A stretch of DNA of 41,953 bases from Streptococcus cuniculi (lineage in GTDB: Bacteria > Bacillota > Bacilli > Lactobacillales > Streptococcaceae): positions 1-41,953 of the forward strand of contig NZ_SPPD01000019.1 in NCBI RefSeq assembly GCF_004570575.1, given 5' to 3'. The notes below the pieces were generated by a model. That model was not told the DNA's origin. It worked only from the letters and a program-made list of their open reading frames with translations, and did not search any database. The position numbers and the translations under genes are program-made. How positions within the stretch are numbered: position 1 is the stretch's first letter; each line of letters begins with the position of its first letter. Of the stretch, positions 1 to 7,613 are shown piece by piece.

Positions 1-101
1 TTAAGGATACGCTGTTTGACCTTACCATCTTTACGATAGCCTTCTACAAGGTAAACATGCGTCCTACCTTCTTTGTTTGTTGTTGTTTTAATAAAAGCCA
101 T
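1..101 (-). CDS. IS1634-like transposase, N-terminal fragment (runs off the left edge)
   Basis: Only the first 33 codons are present, starting MAFIKTTTNKEGRTHVYL and continuing VEGYRKDGKVKQ. This N-terminus (K-G-R-x-Y-x-x-L-V-E-x-Y-R-x-x-G-K-V-K-Q-R) is what I associate with transposases of the IS1634 group (IS4-like, DDE type). The catalytic domain is outside the window. The start at base 101 is the only ATG near a promoter-like sequence. It has no Shine-Dalgarno sequence and lies 5 bases after a TATAAT box. The sequence is identical to the fragment at 41853-41953. The family is reasonably sure, the exact element name is not. Confidence 0.7.
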   Translation of the reverse strand, partial: MAFIKTTTNKEGRTHVYLVEGYRKDGKVKQRIL

Positions 102-221
102 AGTTCATTATACCATACATAACCATACACAACAAGATAAGACGTTGAAATTTATTAAAAAACCTTACTCTACCAAGGGGGGGAGCAAGGTGGGGGGAAA
201 AAACAAGTGATAAAGTCGGGA
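1..221 (-). mobile_element. 5' end of an insertion sequence (left copy, cut by the window edge)
   Basis: These 221 bases are an exact reverse complement of 41733-41953, including matching homopolymer runs (7 G, 6 G, 6 A). Identity stops at base 222. The element therefore ends at or very near 221 with TCCCGACTTTATCAC (read inward from the outer end). It contains about 120 bases of untranslated end followed by the start of a transposase reading off the left edge. Two identical copies of a transposase start point to a recently active insertion sequence. Only the 5' end is visible, so total length and the other terminal repeat cannot be given. Confidence 0.9.
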
Positions 222-281
222 TTATAGCATAAAGACTAGCTACATCAAATAGCATGTATCATAGCAGATAAACATTACCAC

Positions 282-311
282 AAAAATACACTTATCTTTT
301 AAAAATAAGTG
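282..311 (-). terminator. Terminator-like hairpin downstream of the dehydratase pseudogene
   Basis: CACTTAT (289-295) and ATAAGTG (305-311) form a 7-bp stem. Read on the minus strand it is followed by TATTTTTG. It sits 28 bases after the relict stop codon of the pseudogene and was probably its terminator. Confidence 0.5.
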
Positions 312-338
312 CATTATCCATAAAGTACTCTTCGATTA

Positions 339-705
339 CTACCACTCAGCAATAGTTCCGTCATAATGTCTCCATTTTGGATTCGTCCAAACAAGTCCTT
401 CCTTACCCATTATCCTTGATAAACTCAAGATTCATTTCAGAACCTAATCCTGGGCCTTTTGGAATATCAATGAAACCATCTTTGTATTGGAAAACGTCTT
501 TGTTGCAAACAATCGATCCCTTTATTCTAGTGGATTCCTAGACTTTGTTCTTGAATAAAGACATTCGGAGTACAAACATCAACTTGGAAAGTCGTAGCCA
601 CGCCATTGGTCCATACGGAGCATGTGGAGGCTACTGCCATGGTATTCATTTCAGCTATTGCTACTAGCTTACAAGTCTCTAAAACTCCTCCTATAAAAAA
701 ATAAA
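339..705 (-). pseudogene. Relict enolase-superfamily dehydratase (mannonate dehydratase / RspA-like), C-terminal part only
   Basis: The minus strand translates in pieces to the end of an enolase-superfamily sugar-acid dehydratase. In order from about 700 downward I read IGGVLETCKLVAIAEMN, then HAPYGPMA, then GVATTFQVDVCTPNVFIQEQ, then KDVFQYKDGFIDIPKGPGLG followed by SEMNLEFIKDNG, and finally GLVWTNPKWRHYDGTIAEW before a TAG stop at 339-341. The pieces lie in different frames. Shifts occur within the HAPYGPMA/GVATTF junction (about 600-615), near the in-frame TAG around 528, and at the DNG/KEG junction (about 410-420). The N-terminal two thirds, with the catalytic lysines and metal ligands, is absent. 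The GG(I/V)xETxK and PxGPGLG patterns are typical of the family. The neighbouring mannosidase locus fits a lost sugar-acid branch. It ends about 118 bases from the IS end. Confidence 0.8.
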
Positions 706-723
706 AACCAGCTAAATCGCTGG
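692..723 (-). terminator. Rho-independent terminator after the alpha-mannosidase gene
   Basis: CCAGC (708-712) pairs with GCTGG (719-723). On the minus strand the stem runs into a T-rich tract (TTTTTATTTTTTT). It lies 42 bases past the mannosidase stop and closes the operon. Confidence 0.75.
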
Positions 724-764
724 CTTGAAAATAATGGCTGTTGCTTTACAAAATTGCTACATGC

Positions 765-3434
765 TTAAAATTCAACATATAGTGTCATAAATTTATTATG
801 CGAAAGTTCAAGGAGAGTAACGGTTTTATCAACTACAGGTAAGTCTTCTTTCCTTTCCTCCTTTAAGTCGACCAATTCGACAAAAGAGGGAGCCACCGTA
901 AACGTTACACTTGCTTGACTTGATTGATGATAATCCCCATTGTACACTCTAAAAATATAACCAGGTCTTTCCTCTGCCTTCTTAACAATACTAAGACTGG
1001 CATTACCTGTCAATTGGAATAAGGTATATTCTGTATCCAAGTTTTTTTCAACTGGAAACTGGGTAAAGCGTAAGCGGGTATTTAAATAGTCCGAATACTG
1101 ATACACTTGAACCTCTTTCAAATAGTCGCTAACCTTAGCTGCCAAGCCATAAGAGTTCATATCTCCCTGATAGTAAACAACTGAGAAAGCAAAGTCCATG
1201 TGTTTATGACATTGTGCTTCCGGTGTTGCGATAACTGTTTCACCAGATGCGCGACCTGGGCGATACAATAAATTCTCACGCCCCATAAATCCATAGGTTC
1301 TAAATAAAGTCAAGCGAATAGTATCATATTCGTCTCCCACAATTTCATACTCTCGAACACTTTTGGGAATAACTGCTAGTCCCCGTTCGTCATTATCTAG
1401 TGTAACAAATGACTGACAGGTCTCAATCGCAATAGGGACTTCATTCCATTTTTCAGGCTCTGCCTGCCACAAGGTCATCTCATCTCGGACAACCGGACGC
1501 TTAATGGTCCCAAATTGATGATCTGCTTTTGAAAACTGCGAAGCAATTTCACTATTAAAACGAATGCATACGCGATGACTATCAACAAGCCGATTATCAA
1601 CATGGAAAGCATACTCAATCATCGGAGAGCCTGCTTTTAGTGACACTTTCAATTCTATCGGTAAATCAGTATCGCAAATTCCTTCTGCCCTTTTTTCTAA
1701 ATTTTGAGGGACTTTAAACAAGTAAGACAGGGATAGTTCACTCACAATCTCTGAAGTGACTACAGCAACCTCTGGTACAAACTCTGGTGAGCGAATCACT
1801 AAATCCTGTCTCGGTGGAGAATAGTTAAATGAATCTCCATCATCACCATTTTCTTCAATAACTGCTTGATTGCGATAGAGACGACCAGTCACCTTATCAA
1901 GAATATCCAAAGTATGATGCTCATTGACTGTAATACTATAGTAGTCATTTTCAATAGATTGTCCTACCGAAATCGCCTGAATCCTATGCGTATTCTCTGC
2001 TAAATCTAAATAAAAATTTTTATAGCCGAATGCTGGGAGATTTTCAAATTGAATGGCAATTGCCACCTTATATACTTTTTGGGGCTTGTAAGTTTCTTTT
2101 GCAGAGTCTAGTACATTTCCTTGGCCGAGAATGTAAGCCGTCTGATCCTCTGAGGAGGTAATTGTATAAGCATAACGATTTCCCTCTTCATCTTTGACTG
2201 CAAAATCAAGTTGAGGAACATAAAATTCCGCTTCTACTACACCATTTTTAGGACGTCCAGAAAGATTAAATACTGTTGCTGTAATATCTTGATGACTATT
2301 TAAATGCATGACAATCTCACGCATCTTCAGCTCAGCTAAATTCTCTGCTAAATCACGAGCTTGTTTATAGCGAAGATATACATCTTCATTCGTTGTATCA
2401 GATACACATGAGCCAATCGAATCATGGGCTGCATTTTCAAACATCAGTTTCCAAATTTCTTTAACTACCTCTACTGGATAGTCAAATCCCAAAGATCGAG
2501 ATAAAGAAAGCAGAGGCTCTAAGACATTCACCAAATAATTTTGGATCTGAGTATTTAACCTTTTCAAATCAGAACGTGAGGAAAAGATAGACTTATGGAT
2601 ACGCATCAATTTCCCATTTAATAGCTCTCCAGCAATTTCTTCTAACTCTGGATGTTGCTCTTTGATTGATTGAATGTAATGGACATAGGTTGAAATTTTA
2701 AATTCATACTCATCTTTATACAATTGTTGCATCGTTTCCACTAACTCAACCAAATTTTCACGCGCCGGTGCTTGGTCAAAGCCGTTTGGAAAAATCACTT
2801 GATTGGTACTACTTTTTGACCAAATCGTTTGATACGGATTTTTGTGAAAATAGGATTTTAGCTTCTCCCTATCTTCTGGAATATCACCACCGATATAATA
2901 ACCCGCTTGAATCTGATAGGCATTGACAATTGAGCCATCCTCACCACGCCATTTAAACTCTGACTGTTTGACATCATCATCGCTAACACCACGCCAAAAT
3001 AAGGTATCTTCTATCCCAAACTCTTGATAAATTTGTGGCATCGCAGCAGATTGCCCAAAAGAATCCGGAACATAGCCAACATTCATACAATCCCCAAATT
3101 CTTTTGCGATGTTCATTCCATAAAGCATATTGCGCACAATGCTCTCACCAGATATCACCATTTGATCCGTCTGAGTATACCAAGGTCCAATAATCAACTT
3201 TCCTTCTTGGACTAAGCGTTCAATAACTGCTCGATCTTCTGGTCTCCAAGCTAAGTAATCATCCAATAAGGAAACTTGACCGTCAAGCGTATAAGCGTCA
3301 AAACCATTCTCCTCCTGTAGCAAGGTAATAATTTTTTTCAAATTATGCATGAGATAAATTTTAGAGCGACTAGTTGTAAAATACCACTCCCTATCCCAAT
3401 GAGAATGGGGGACAACATGAACTGTTTTTGTCAT
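765..3434 (-). CDS. mngB: GH38 alpha-mannosidase, probable mannosylglycerate hydrolase (MngB-like)
   Basis: An 889-residue cytoplasmic glycoside hydrolase of family 38. Family hallmarks are visible: HSHWDREW at residues 10-17 (His12 and Asp14 as zinc ligands), the nucleophile Asp124 in PDSFGQ, and a further zinc-ligand histidine His337 in NAAHDSIG. The remainder is the middle three-helix bundle and the C-terminal beta domains. No signal peptide is seen. An AGGAG site lies 7 bases before the ATG. The gene is last in an operon behind PTS EIIA, EIIB and EIIC. In E. coli the fused PTS MngA plus MngB imports 2-O-alpha-mannosyl-D-glycerate and cleaves the phosphorylated product, so the same role is inferred here. 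Alternatives are an alpha-1,3-mannosidase for short glycan fragments, as in S. pyogenes GH38. The family is certain, the substrate is not. Confidence 0.85.
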   Translation of the reverse strand: MTKTVHVVPHSHWDREWYFTTSRSKIYLMHNLKKIITLLQEENGFDAYTLDGQVSLLDDYLAWRPEDRAVIERLVQEGKLIIGPWYTQTDQMVISGESIVRNMLYGMNIAKEFGDCMNVGYVPDSFGQSAAMPQIYQEFGIEDTLFWRGVSDDDVKQSEFKWRGEDGSIVNAYQIQAGYYIGGDIPEDREKLKSYFHKNPYQTIWSKSSTNQVIFPNGFDQAPARENLVELVETMQQLYKDEYEFKISTYVHYIQSIKEQHPELEEIAGELLNGKLMRIHKSIFSSRSDLKRLNTQIQNYLVNVLEPLLSLSRSLGFDYPVEVVKEIWKLMFENAAHDSIGSCVSDTTNEDVYLRYKQARDLAENLAELKMREIVMHLNSHQDITATVFNLSGRPKNGVVEAEFYVPQLDFAVKDEEGNRYAYTITSSEDQTAYILGQGNVLDSAKETYKPQKVYKVAIAIQFENLPAFGYKNFYLDLAENTHRIQAISVGQSIENDYYSITVNEHHTLDILDKVTGRLYRNQAVIEENGDDGDSFNYSPPRQDLVIRSPEFVPEVAVVTSEIVSELSLSYLFKVPQNLEKRAEGICDTDLPIELKVSLKAGSPMIEYAFHVDNRLVDSHRVCIRFNSEIASQFSKADHQFGTIKRPVVRDEMTLWQAEPEKWNEVPIAIETCQSFVTLDNDERGLAVIPKSVREYEIVGDEYDTIRLTLFRTYGFMGRENLLYRPGRASGETVIATPEAQCHKHMDFAFSVVYYQGDMNSYGLAAKVSDYLKEVQVYQYSDYLNTRLRFTQFPVEKNLDTEYTLFQLTGNASLSIVKKAEERPGYIFRVYNGDYHQSSQASVTFTVAPSFVELVDLKEERKEDLPVVDKTVTLLELSHNKFMTLYVEF

Positions 3435-3450
3435 CTACTTCTCCTTTCTG

Positions 3451-3480
3451 AAAAAAGAGCTGAGAAATCCTACTCAGCTC
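3451..3480 (-). terminator. Internal terminator between the PTS EIIC gene and the mannosidase gene
   Basis: GAGCTGAG (3457-3464) and CTCAGCTC (3473-3480) form a perfect 8-bp stem with an 8-base loop. On the minus strand it is followed by TTTTTT (3451-3456). It lies inside the operon, 16 bases upstream of the mannosidase start codon, so it should lower mannosidase expression relative to the transporter unless read through. Confidence 0.85.
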
Positions 3481-3524
3481 CTCACTATTGTGTTTTTGTT
3501 TTAAAAGCTGAAAGACTTCATCCT

Positions 3525-4619
3525 TTATTCAAAGCTAATTTCAATATCATCTACACTAATCTCTTCAGTATCAGCTGTTTCTTTAAAGTTTACTAGAATG
3601 GGGGCAACAAAACCGATAAAGGCGGCACCTGCAAATAATCCGATTAGATATGCCCAGCCATTTCCAACTGTAAAGAAGCCATAAACTCCACCAACAGGAG
3701 GCATCTTATCATACATTCCTAGCATAATTCCAATTGCAGAAGCAATCGCTCCTCCAATCATATTAATCGGTACGAGTTTCAAAGGATTGACCATTGTAAA
3801 TGGAATAGCTCCTTCCGTAATTCCGATAAAGCCCATAACATAGTTATTGCGACTGGCATCCAACAATTCTGAACTAATTTTATTTTTATGGAAAAGAGAA
3901 GCCAGAGCATATCCCATCGGTACCGCACAGATAGCCACATTGACAATAATTGCAGGCAGATAAATTCCTTCTGCTAGTAAGACATTTCCTGCTAACCAAG
4001 AGGCTTTATTGATTGGACCGCCTAGGTCTGATCCAATCATCGCTCCCATAATGAATGCGAGTACGACTTTATTCACATCATTTTCAATCATATCTTTAAT
4101 CCAGTCCACTAGTCCTGTATTAATTGCTCCAAGTGGTCCTGCTAATATGACCCCCATGACGAGAGCGACAGACATGGTCGCAAAGAGTGGAAATACGATT
4201 AAAGGCAACATACCTGTGTACTTTTCAGAAACTTTGACGTTGTTTTTACACCAAACCACAACATACCCTGCAACAAAACCAGCAATCATGGCTCCGAGGA
4301 AACCAGCATTTGTTTTTGAAGCAATGGCGCCTCCAATTAAACCAGCACCTAGCGCGGGTTTATCTGCAATTGAATAGGCGATAAAACCAGCAAGAACTGT
4401 ATTGATGAGACCAATACCGGTCCATCCGACCTGCTCAATCTGATATAAATAGTGTTCGATTCCCGCTGTTTCGGCAAATGAATCTAGACTCGTAATCCCC
4501 ATTGCTAGAGCAATCATTTTGGGAATAGCAACTACTAGTGATGCTCCAATAATCATCGGTAAAGCAAAACTGATTCCAGTCATCAAGTGACCTTTAGCAC
4601 TCGTTAGAAATTTATTCAT
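3525..4619 (-). CDS. PTS system fructose-family EIIC component
   Basis: A 364-residue polytopic membrane permease domain. GSDLGGPINKAS at about residues 197-207 matches the conserved GPINKA(A/S) segment of fructose/mannosylglycerate-type EIIC. Repeated Gly/Ala/Ile-rich membrane segments run the whole length. It forms the sugar channel and works with the separate EIIB and EIIA encoded just upstream. It is a stand-alone EIIC, unlike E. coli MngA or FruA, where the domains are fused. It starts 23 bases after EIIB with a good Shine-Dalgarno sequence (AAGGAGT). A terminator-like hairpin follows it. Substrate is inferred from the GH38 neighbour as a mannoside such as mannosylglycerate. Confidence 0.88.
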   Translation of the reverse strand: MNKFLTSAKGHLMTGISFALPMIIGASLVVAIPKMIALAMGITSLDSFAETAGIEHYLYQIEQVGWTGIGLINTVLAGFIAYSIADKPALGAGLIGGAIASKTNAGFLGAMIAGFVAGYVVVWCKNNVKVSEKYTGMLPLIVFPLFATMSVALVMGVILAGPLGAINTGLVDWIKDMIENDVNKVVLAFIMGAMIGSDLGGPINKASWLAGNVLLAEGIYLPAIIVNVAICAVPMGYALASLFHKNKISSELLDASRNNYVMGFIGITEGAIPFTMVNPLKLVPINMIGGAIASAIGIMLGMYDKMPPVGGVYGFFTVGNGWAYLIGLFAGAAFIGFVAPILVNFKETADTEEISVDDIEISFE

Positions 4620-4642
4620 CTCAACACTCCTTTTCTATGATG

Positions 4643-4960
4643 TTAACTTTTGTTAGAGACTGCTTCAACACATTTTTTTAATACAGCTTCGGGAGCTTTG
4701 ATACAGGTGACTATATTGATACGAATTTGTTTTTTCCCTTCAAATCGTTCTTGGCCTGTAATTTTTTGATCAGTTGCGAGTAAGACAAAATCCGCGGATG
4801 CAATTTCTTGCTCTGTCAATTGATTAACCTGCCCCATAGAGCCCTGTTGCTCAATTCTAACTTGGTGCCCTAACTTAGATCCAGCTTTCTCAAGAGCCTT
4901 TGCTGCCATGGGAGTATGTGCTAGTCCTGCGGGACAAGAGGTAATTCCTACAATTTTCAT
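4643..4960 (-). CDS. PTS system fructose-family EIIB component
   Basis: A 105-residue cytoplasmic phosphotransfer protein. The N-terminus MKIVGITSCPAGLAHTPMAA carries the phospho-accepting Cys9 in the TSCPxGxAHT loop that defines fructose-class EIIB. It takes phosphate from EIIA and passes it to the sugar moving through EIIC. Length matches a single EIIB domain. The start codon lies one base beyond the stop of EIIA, so the two are probably translationally coupled. Confidence 0.9.
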   Translation of the reverse strand: MKIVGITSCPAGLAHTPMAAKALEKAGSKLGHQVRIEQQGSMGQVNQLTEQEIASADFVLLATDQKITGQERFEGKKQIRINIVTCIKAPEAVLKKCVEAVSNKS

Positions 4961-4961
4961 C

Positions 4962-5417
4962 TCATTGTTCTCCTTCCATTACTGTTGAGATAATTTTTTG
5001 AAGCTCATCCACATTAGATGAGTTTTTGACAAGTGTAACAAAGTCCTCTTCAAGAAGAGAGGTCGCAATTCTACTAATCATTTCTAAATGCATCATACCT
5101 TCAAACTGACTAGGCACTAGTAAAGCAAAGACATTTGAAACCGCTTGATCATCAAATGTCTCCCACTCAATTGGTTCTTGTAATTTTAAAAAGAGAATGG
5201 TCGGTTTTTTAATAAAATCCGCCTTAGCATGTGGAATAGCAAATGAATCCTGTAGACCTGTCGACACTTCATTTTCTCTTTCTACAAATGCGTCTACCAA
5301 CTGTAAAGCTTCTGCTACTATTCCCTGTTCTTGCGCGTAGTTTGCAATAGAGTTGAATAGTTCAATTTTAGTTGTTGCTTTCACATTTAAAAAGATATGC
5401 TCTTGACTAAATTCCAT
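4962..5417 (-). CDS. PTS system fructose-family EIIA component
   Basis: A 151-residue cytoplasmic EIIA of the mannitol/fructose (Ntr) fold. The phosphorylated histidine is His63 in FAIPHAKADF. It receives phosphate from HPr and hands it to the EIIB encoded next. First gene of the EIIA-EIIB-EIIC-mannosidase operon, with AGGAAG before the ATG. A near-consensus promoter lies 30-58 bases upstream. It may also phosphorylate the PRD regulator encoded divergently, a known control route for such activators (inference). Confidence 0.9.
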   Translation of the reverse strand: MEFSQEHIFLNVKATTKIELFNSIANYAQEQGIVAEALQLVDAFVERENEVSTGLQDSFAIPHAKADFIKKPTILFLKLQEPIEWETFDDQAVSNVFALLVPSQFEGMMHLEMISRIATSLLEEDFVTLVKNSSNVDELQKIISTVMEGEQ

Positions 5418-5433
5418 CTTTTACGCTTCCTTT

Positions 5434-5441
5434 CGTTTACA
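5434..5441 (-). promoter_or_regulatory. Half cre-like sequence ahead of the PTS operon
   Basis: On the minus strand TGTAAACG, followed by AAAGGA, matches the left half of a CcpA cre box (TGTAAACG.TTNCA) but not the right half. It lies between the predicted promoter and the EIIA start codon, where a roadblock cre would sit. Weak support. Confidence 0.25.
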
Positions 5442-5446
5442 TCCTC

Positions 5447-5475
5447 ATGATACCACTCTACACAGCTACTGTCAC
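5447..5475 (-). promoter_or_regulatory. SigmaA promoter of the PTS-mannosidase operon
   Basis: On the minus strand a -35 GTGACA (5470-5475) and -10 TATCAT (5447-5452) are separated by exactly 17 bases. TGG before the -10 gives an extended -10. It points into the EIIA gene. Confidence 0.7.
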
Positions 5476-5502
5476 TAATGCTATTTTCCAACTTTTATTC
5501 GC

Positions 5503-5530
5503 AAAATCTAAAAAATATATTTTAGATTTT
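5503..5530. promoter_or_regulatory. 11-bp inverted repeat, candidate activator operator
   Basis: AAAATCTAAAA (5503-5513) and TTTTAGATTTT (5520-5530) are perfect inverted repeats around a 6-base spacer. It lies 27 bases upstream of the PTS operon -35 box and about 47 bases upstream of the regulator's extended -10. That is the right place for an activator controlling the operon and for autoregulation. The neighbouring PRD regulator is the obvious binder (inference). Confidence 0.55.
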
Positions 5531-5576
5531 TCAATCTCATTTTGGAAAAATGATAAAATTTAAAATCGCTATTTTA

Positions 5577-5585
5577 TGCTAAAAT
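5577..5585 (+). promoter_or_regulatory. Extended -10 promoter of the PRD regulator gene
   Basis: TGCTAAAAT (TG at 5577-5578, TAAAAT at 5580-5585) is an extended -10 box 30 bases before the regulator ATG. No good -35 hexamer is seen, which is usual for extended -10 promoters. Confidence 0.5.
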
Positions 5586-5614
5586 AGAAATAGTATCAAA
5601 TCAAGGAGAGACAC

Positions 5615-7537
5615 ATGCCTATTTTTGACTTTCAAAGATTAGACAATATCTTGAATGTATTAATAGAAAAAAATAAACCGATTCCTATTGATGAACTTAG
5701 CTCCTACTGCGGTGTCTCTGATAGAACCATTCGTTCAGACATCAATACAATTAATGACTACATAGTAGAACAAGGTGCCACTATCACGCTAATCCGAAAG
5801 GAAGGGTATATTATTGAATACTCTGATAAAGCAACGTTTGATGCTTTCTGGACCAATCAAGATAGTGGCACTTTTTTCTTTACTACGTCTGATTCTAGGA
5901 TACGTTATCTCATCCGCATCTTTTTAACATCTGATGATTATATTAGCCAAGACTATCTACAATCGATTCTATTTGTCAGTCAAAATACCTTATATAATGA
6001 TTTCAGAACCTTAAAGCAATACATGGCTCCCTATCATTTAAAATTAGTCAATAAAAGTAACCTGGGATATATCCTAACAGGACTAGAACAAGATAAGAGA
6101 GCTGCGATTATCAACCTGATTCTGAAAGAAAATATTTCTGAATATATCATTGGGACATCAGCTATTGAACGAGATATCTGCATGAATATCAATTATACAG
6201 CCTTCTCGTCTATTTTTCAGAATTTCTTTAGTCATTTTATCCGATCCAGTTCTGATTATTTTTATCGAAATTTATTTACTAGACTACTCCTGTCCATTAG
6301 TCGTATAAAATACGGACATCATATTACAGAGTTTCATCAGCATATTCATCTAAATGAAGAGACGCAACTGCTGGTTCAAAAGTTTATCACAACTATTGAA
6401 CAACACTTTTCGATCAAGATTGCTTCTGAGGAACAACAATATATCGAGTTTTCTATTGCTGAGAATTTTCCTCATCTCATTGATCATCAATCGACCAATG
6501 AGAACCAGCTTTTGGCTGAGGAACTTGTGGCCCTCATTTTTCAAACGCTAACTGAAACAACAAATGCAGATTGGCACTTAGATCAACAGCTACAAAATAG
6601 TCTTCTTGAACACCTTAAGTTATTTCTCAATATTCAAACTATTGAGGGAAAACGAACAAATCCAATTCTTAAGACCATTAAAAATAATTTTCCCTATGCA
6701 TTTGAACTAGCTGTCACATGCAGCCAAATCATTGTTAAACAGTACAATGTCCATTTCTCTGAAGATGAGATTTCCTATATCGCTCTTCATTTCGCCAATG
6801 CAATGGAACGTTGTGCAGGAGAGACTGCAAAACGACTTTCACTCGCTATTGTTTGCGGAAGTGGTAAGACATTGAGCTCGATTATCGAATTCAAAATCAA
6901 ACGCAGATTTCCTAATACTTTTGGAGAAATCCAAAAATTTTCATATCTCGATTTTCAGCGCCAGCAAGATTATCACACTTTTGATATCGTTCTTTCAACT
7001 GTACCAATGCGACAACCTCTTGCTGATGTAGTATTTATAGATATCAATGACTTAGAAACAGCAATGCACCAAATAGAAAAGCGAATTGCAACGATTACCA
7101 AAAGCGCAACAGCTATCAGTCTATTTGCTAAAGATCGTTTTTTATATCTCAAGACAAAAATATCGAAAGAGAATCTTCTGGAAAAATTACATCATATCTT
7201 ATTGGAGCAGCAGGTTGTCAATGAGCATTTTCTATCAGAAATTTATGAGAGAGAAAACATCTCCTCTACCATTATTGGCGATACCATTGCGATTCCTCAC
7301 CCTTTGGGAAATAGTGTTATTACCAGTAGTATTTTCCCAGTTGTTGCTCCTAAAGGGATTAGTTGGGATTCCAAAACAATCAAATTCGTTTTCCTATTTG
7401 CGATTAAAGCCGAAGATTCAGAAAATATTCAAGATATATACGAACAACTCCTTGATTTTATTAGTTCAGAAAAAGCACAGACAGCATTACTAAAAGAGCC
7501 TTCCTTCGAGGTACTCCAAAAGTTCTTCTCCCAGTAA
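5615..7537 (+). CDS. PRD-containing transcriptional activator (MtlR/ManR type) of the mannoside PTS operon
   Basis: A 640-residue multidomain sugar regulator. In order I see an N-terminal winged HTH (about 10-60, with SVxDRTIRSDI-like spacing in GVSDRTIRSDIN), two PTS regulation domains (about 180-400, the second containing SEDEISYIALHFANAMER), an EIIB-Gat-like domain with Cys414 in VCGSGKT, and a C-terminal EIIA-like domain with His562 in AIPHPLGN. This is the architecture of DNA-binding PRD activators (MtlR, LicR, ManR), not of RNA-binding LicT/BglG antiterminators. Its activity would be set by phosphorylation from HPr and the cognate EIIA/EIIB. It is divergent from the PTS operon and shares a 197-bp intergenic region holding a perfect inverted repeat. 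AGGAGA precedes the ATG. Confidence 0.85.
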   Translation: MPIFDFQRLDNILNVLIEKNKPIPIDELSSYCGVSDRTIRSDINTINDYIVEQGATITLIRKEGYIIEYSDKATFDAFWTNQDSGTFFFTTSDSRIRYLIRIFLTSDDYISQDYLQSILFVSQNTLYNDFRTLKQYMAPYHLKLVNKSNLGYILTGLEQDKRAAIINLILKENISEYIIGTSAIERDICMNINYTAFSSIFQNFFSHFIRSSSDYFYRNLFTRLLLSISRIKYGHHITEFHQHIHLNEETQLLVQKFITTIEQHFSIKIASEEQQYIEFSIAENFPHLIDHQSTNENQLLAEELVALIFQTLTETTNADWHLDQQLQNSLLEHLKLFLNIQTIEGKRTNPILKTIKNNFPYAFELAVTCSQIIVKQYNVHFSEDEISYIALHFANAMERCAGETAKRLSLAIVCGSGKTLSSIIEFKIKRRFPNTFGEIQKFSYLDFQRQQDYHTFDIVLSTVPMRQPLADVVFIDINDLETAMHQIEKRIATITKSATAISLFAKDRFLYLKTKISKENLLEKLHHILLEQQVVNEHFLSEIYERENISSTIIGDTIAIPHPLGNSVITSSIFPVVAPKGISWDSKTIKFVFLFAIKAEDSENIQDIYEQLLDFISSEKAQTALLKEPSFEVLQKFFSQ

Positions 7538-7556
7538 TGAACGATTCTGAGTTATC

Positions 7557-7588
7557 AAAAAACCAGTCGCATCTTCCTCATGCAACTG
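7557..7588 (-). terminator. Terminator between the convergent regulator and amidohydrolase genes
   Basis: CAGTCGCAT (7564-7572) and ATGCAACTG (7580-7588) form a 9-bp stem. On the minus strand the one non-Watson-Crick pair is a G-T wobble and the stem is followed by TTTTTT. It serves the minus-strand amidohydrolase remnant and may also stop the plus-strand regulator. Confidence 0.7.
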
Positions 7589-7613
7589 ATTTATTTTATC
7601 GTCTTTCCAGCTC

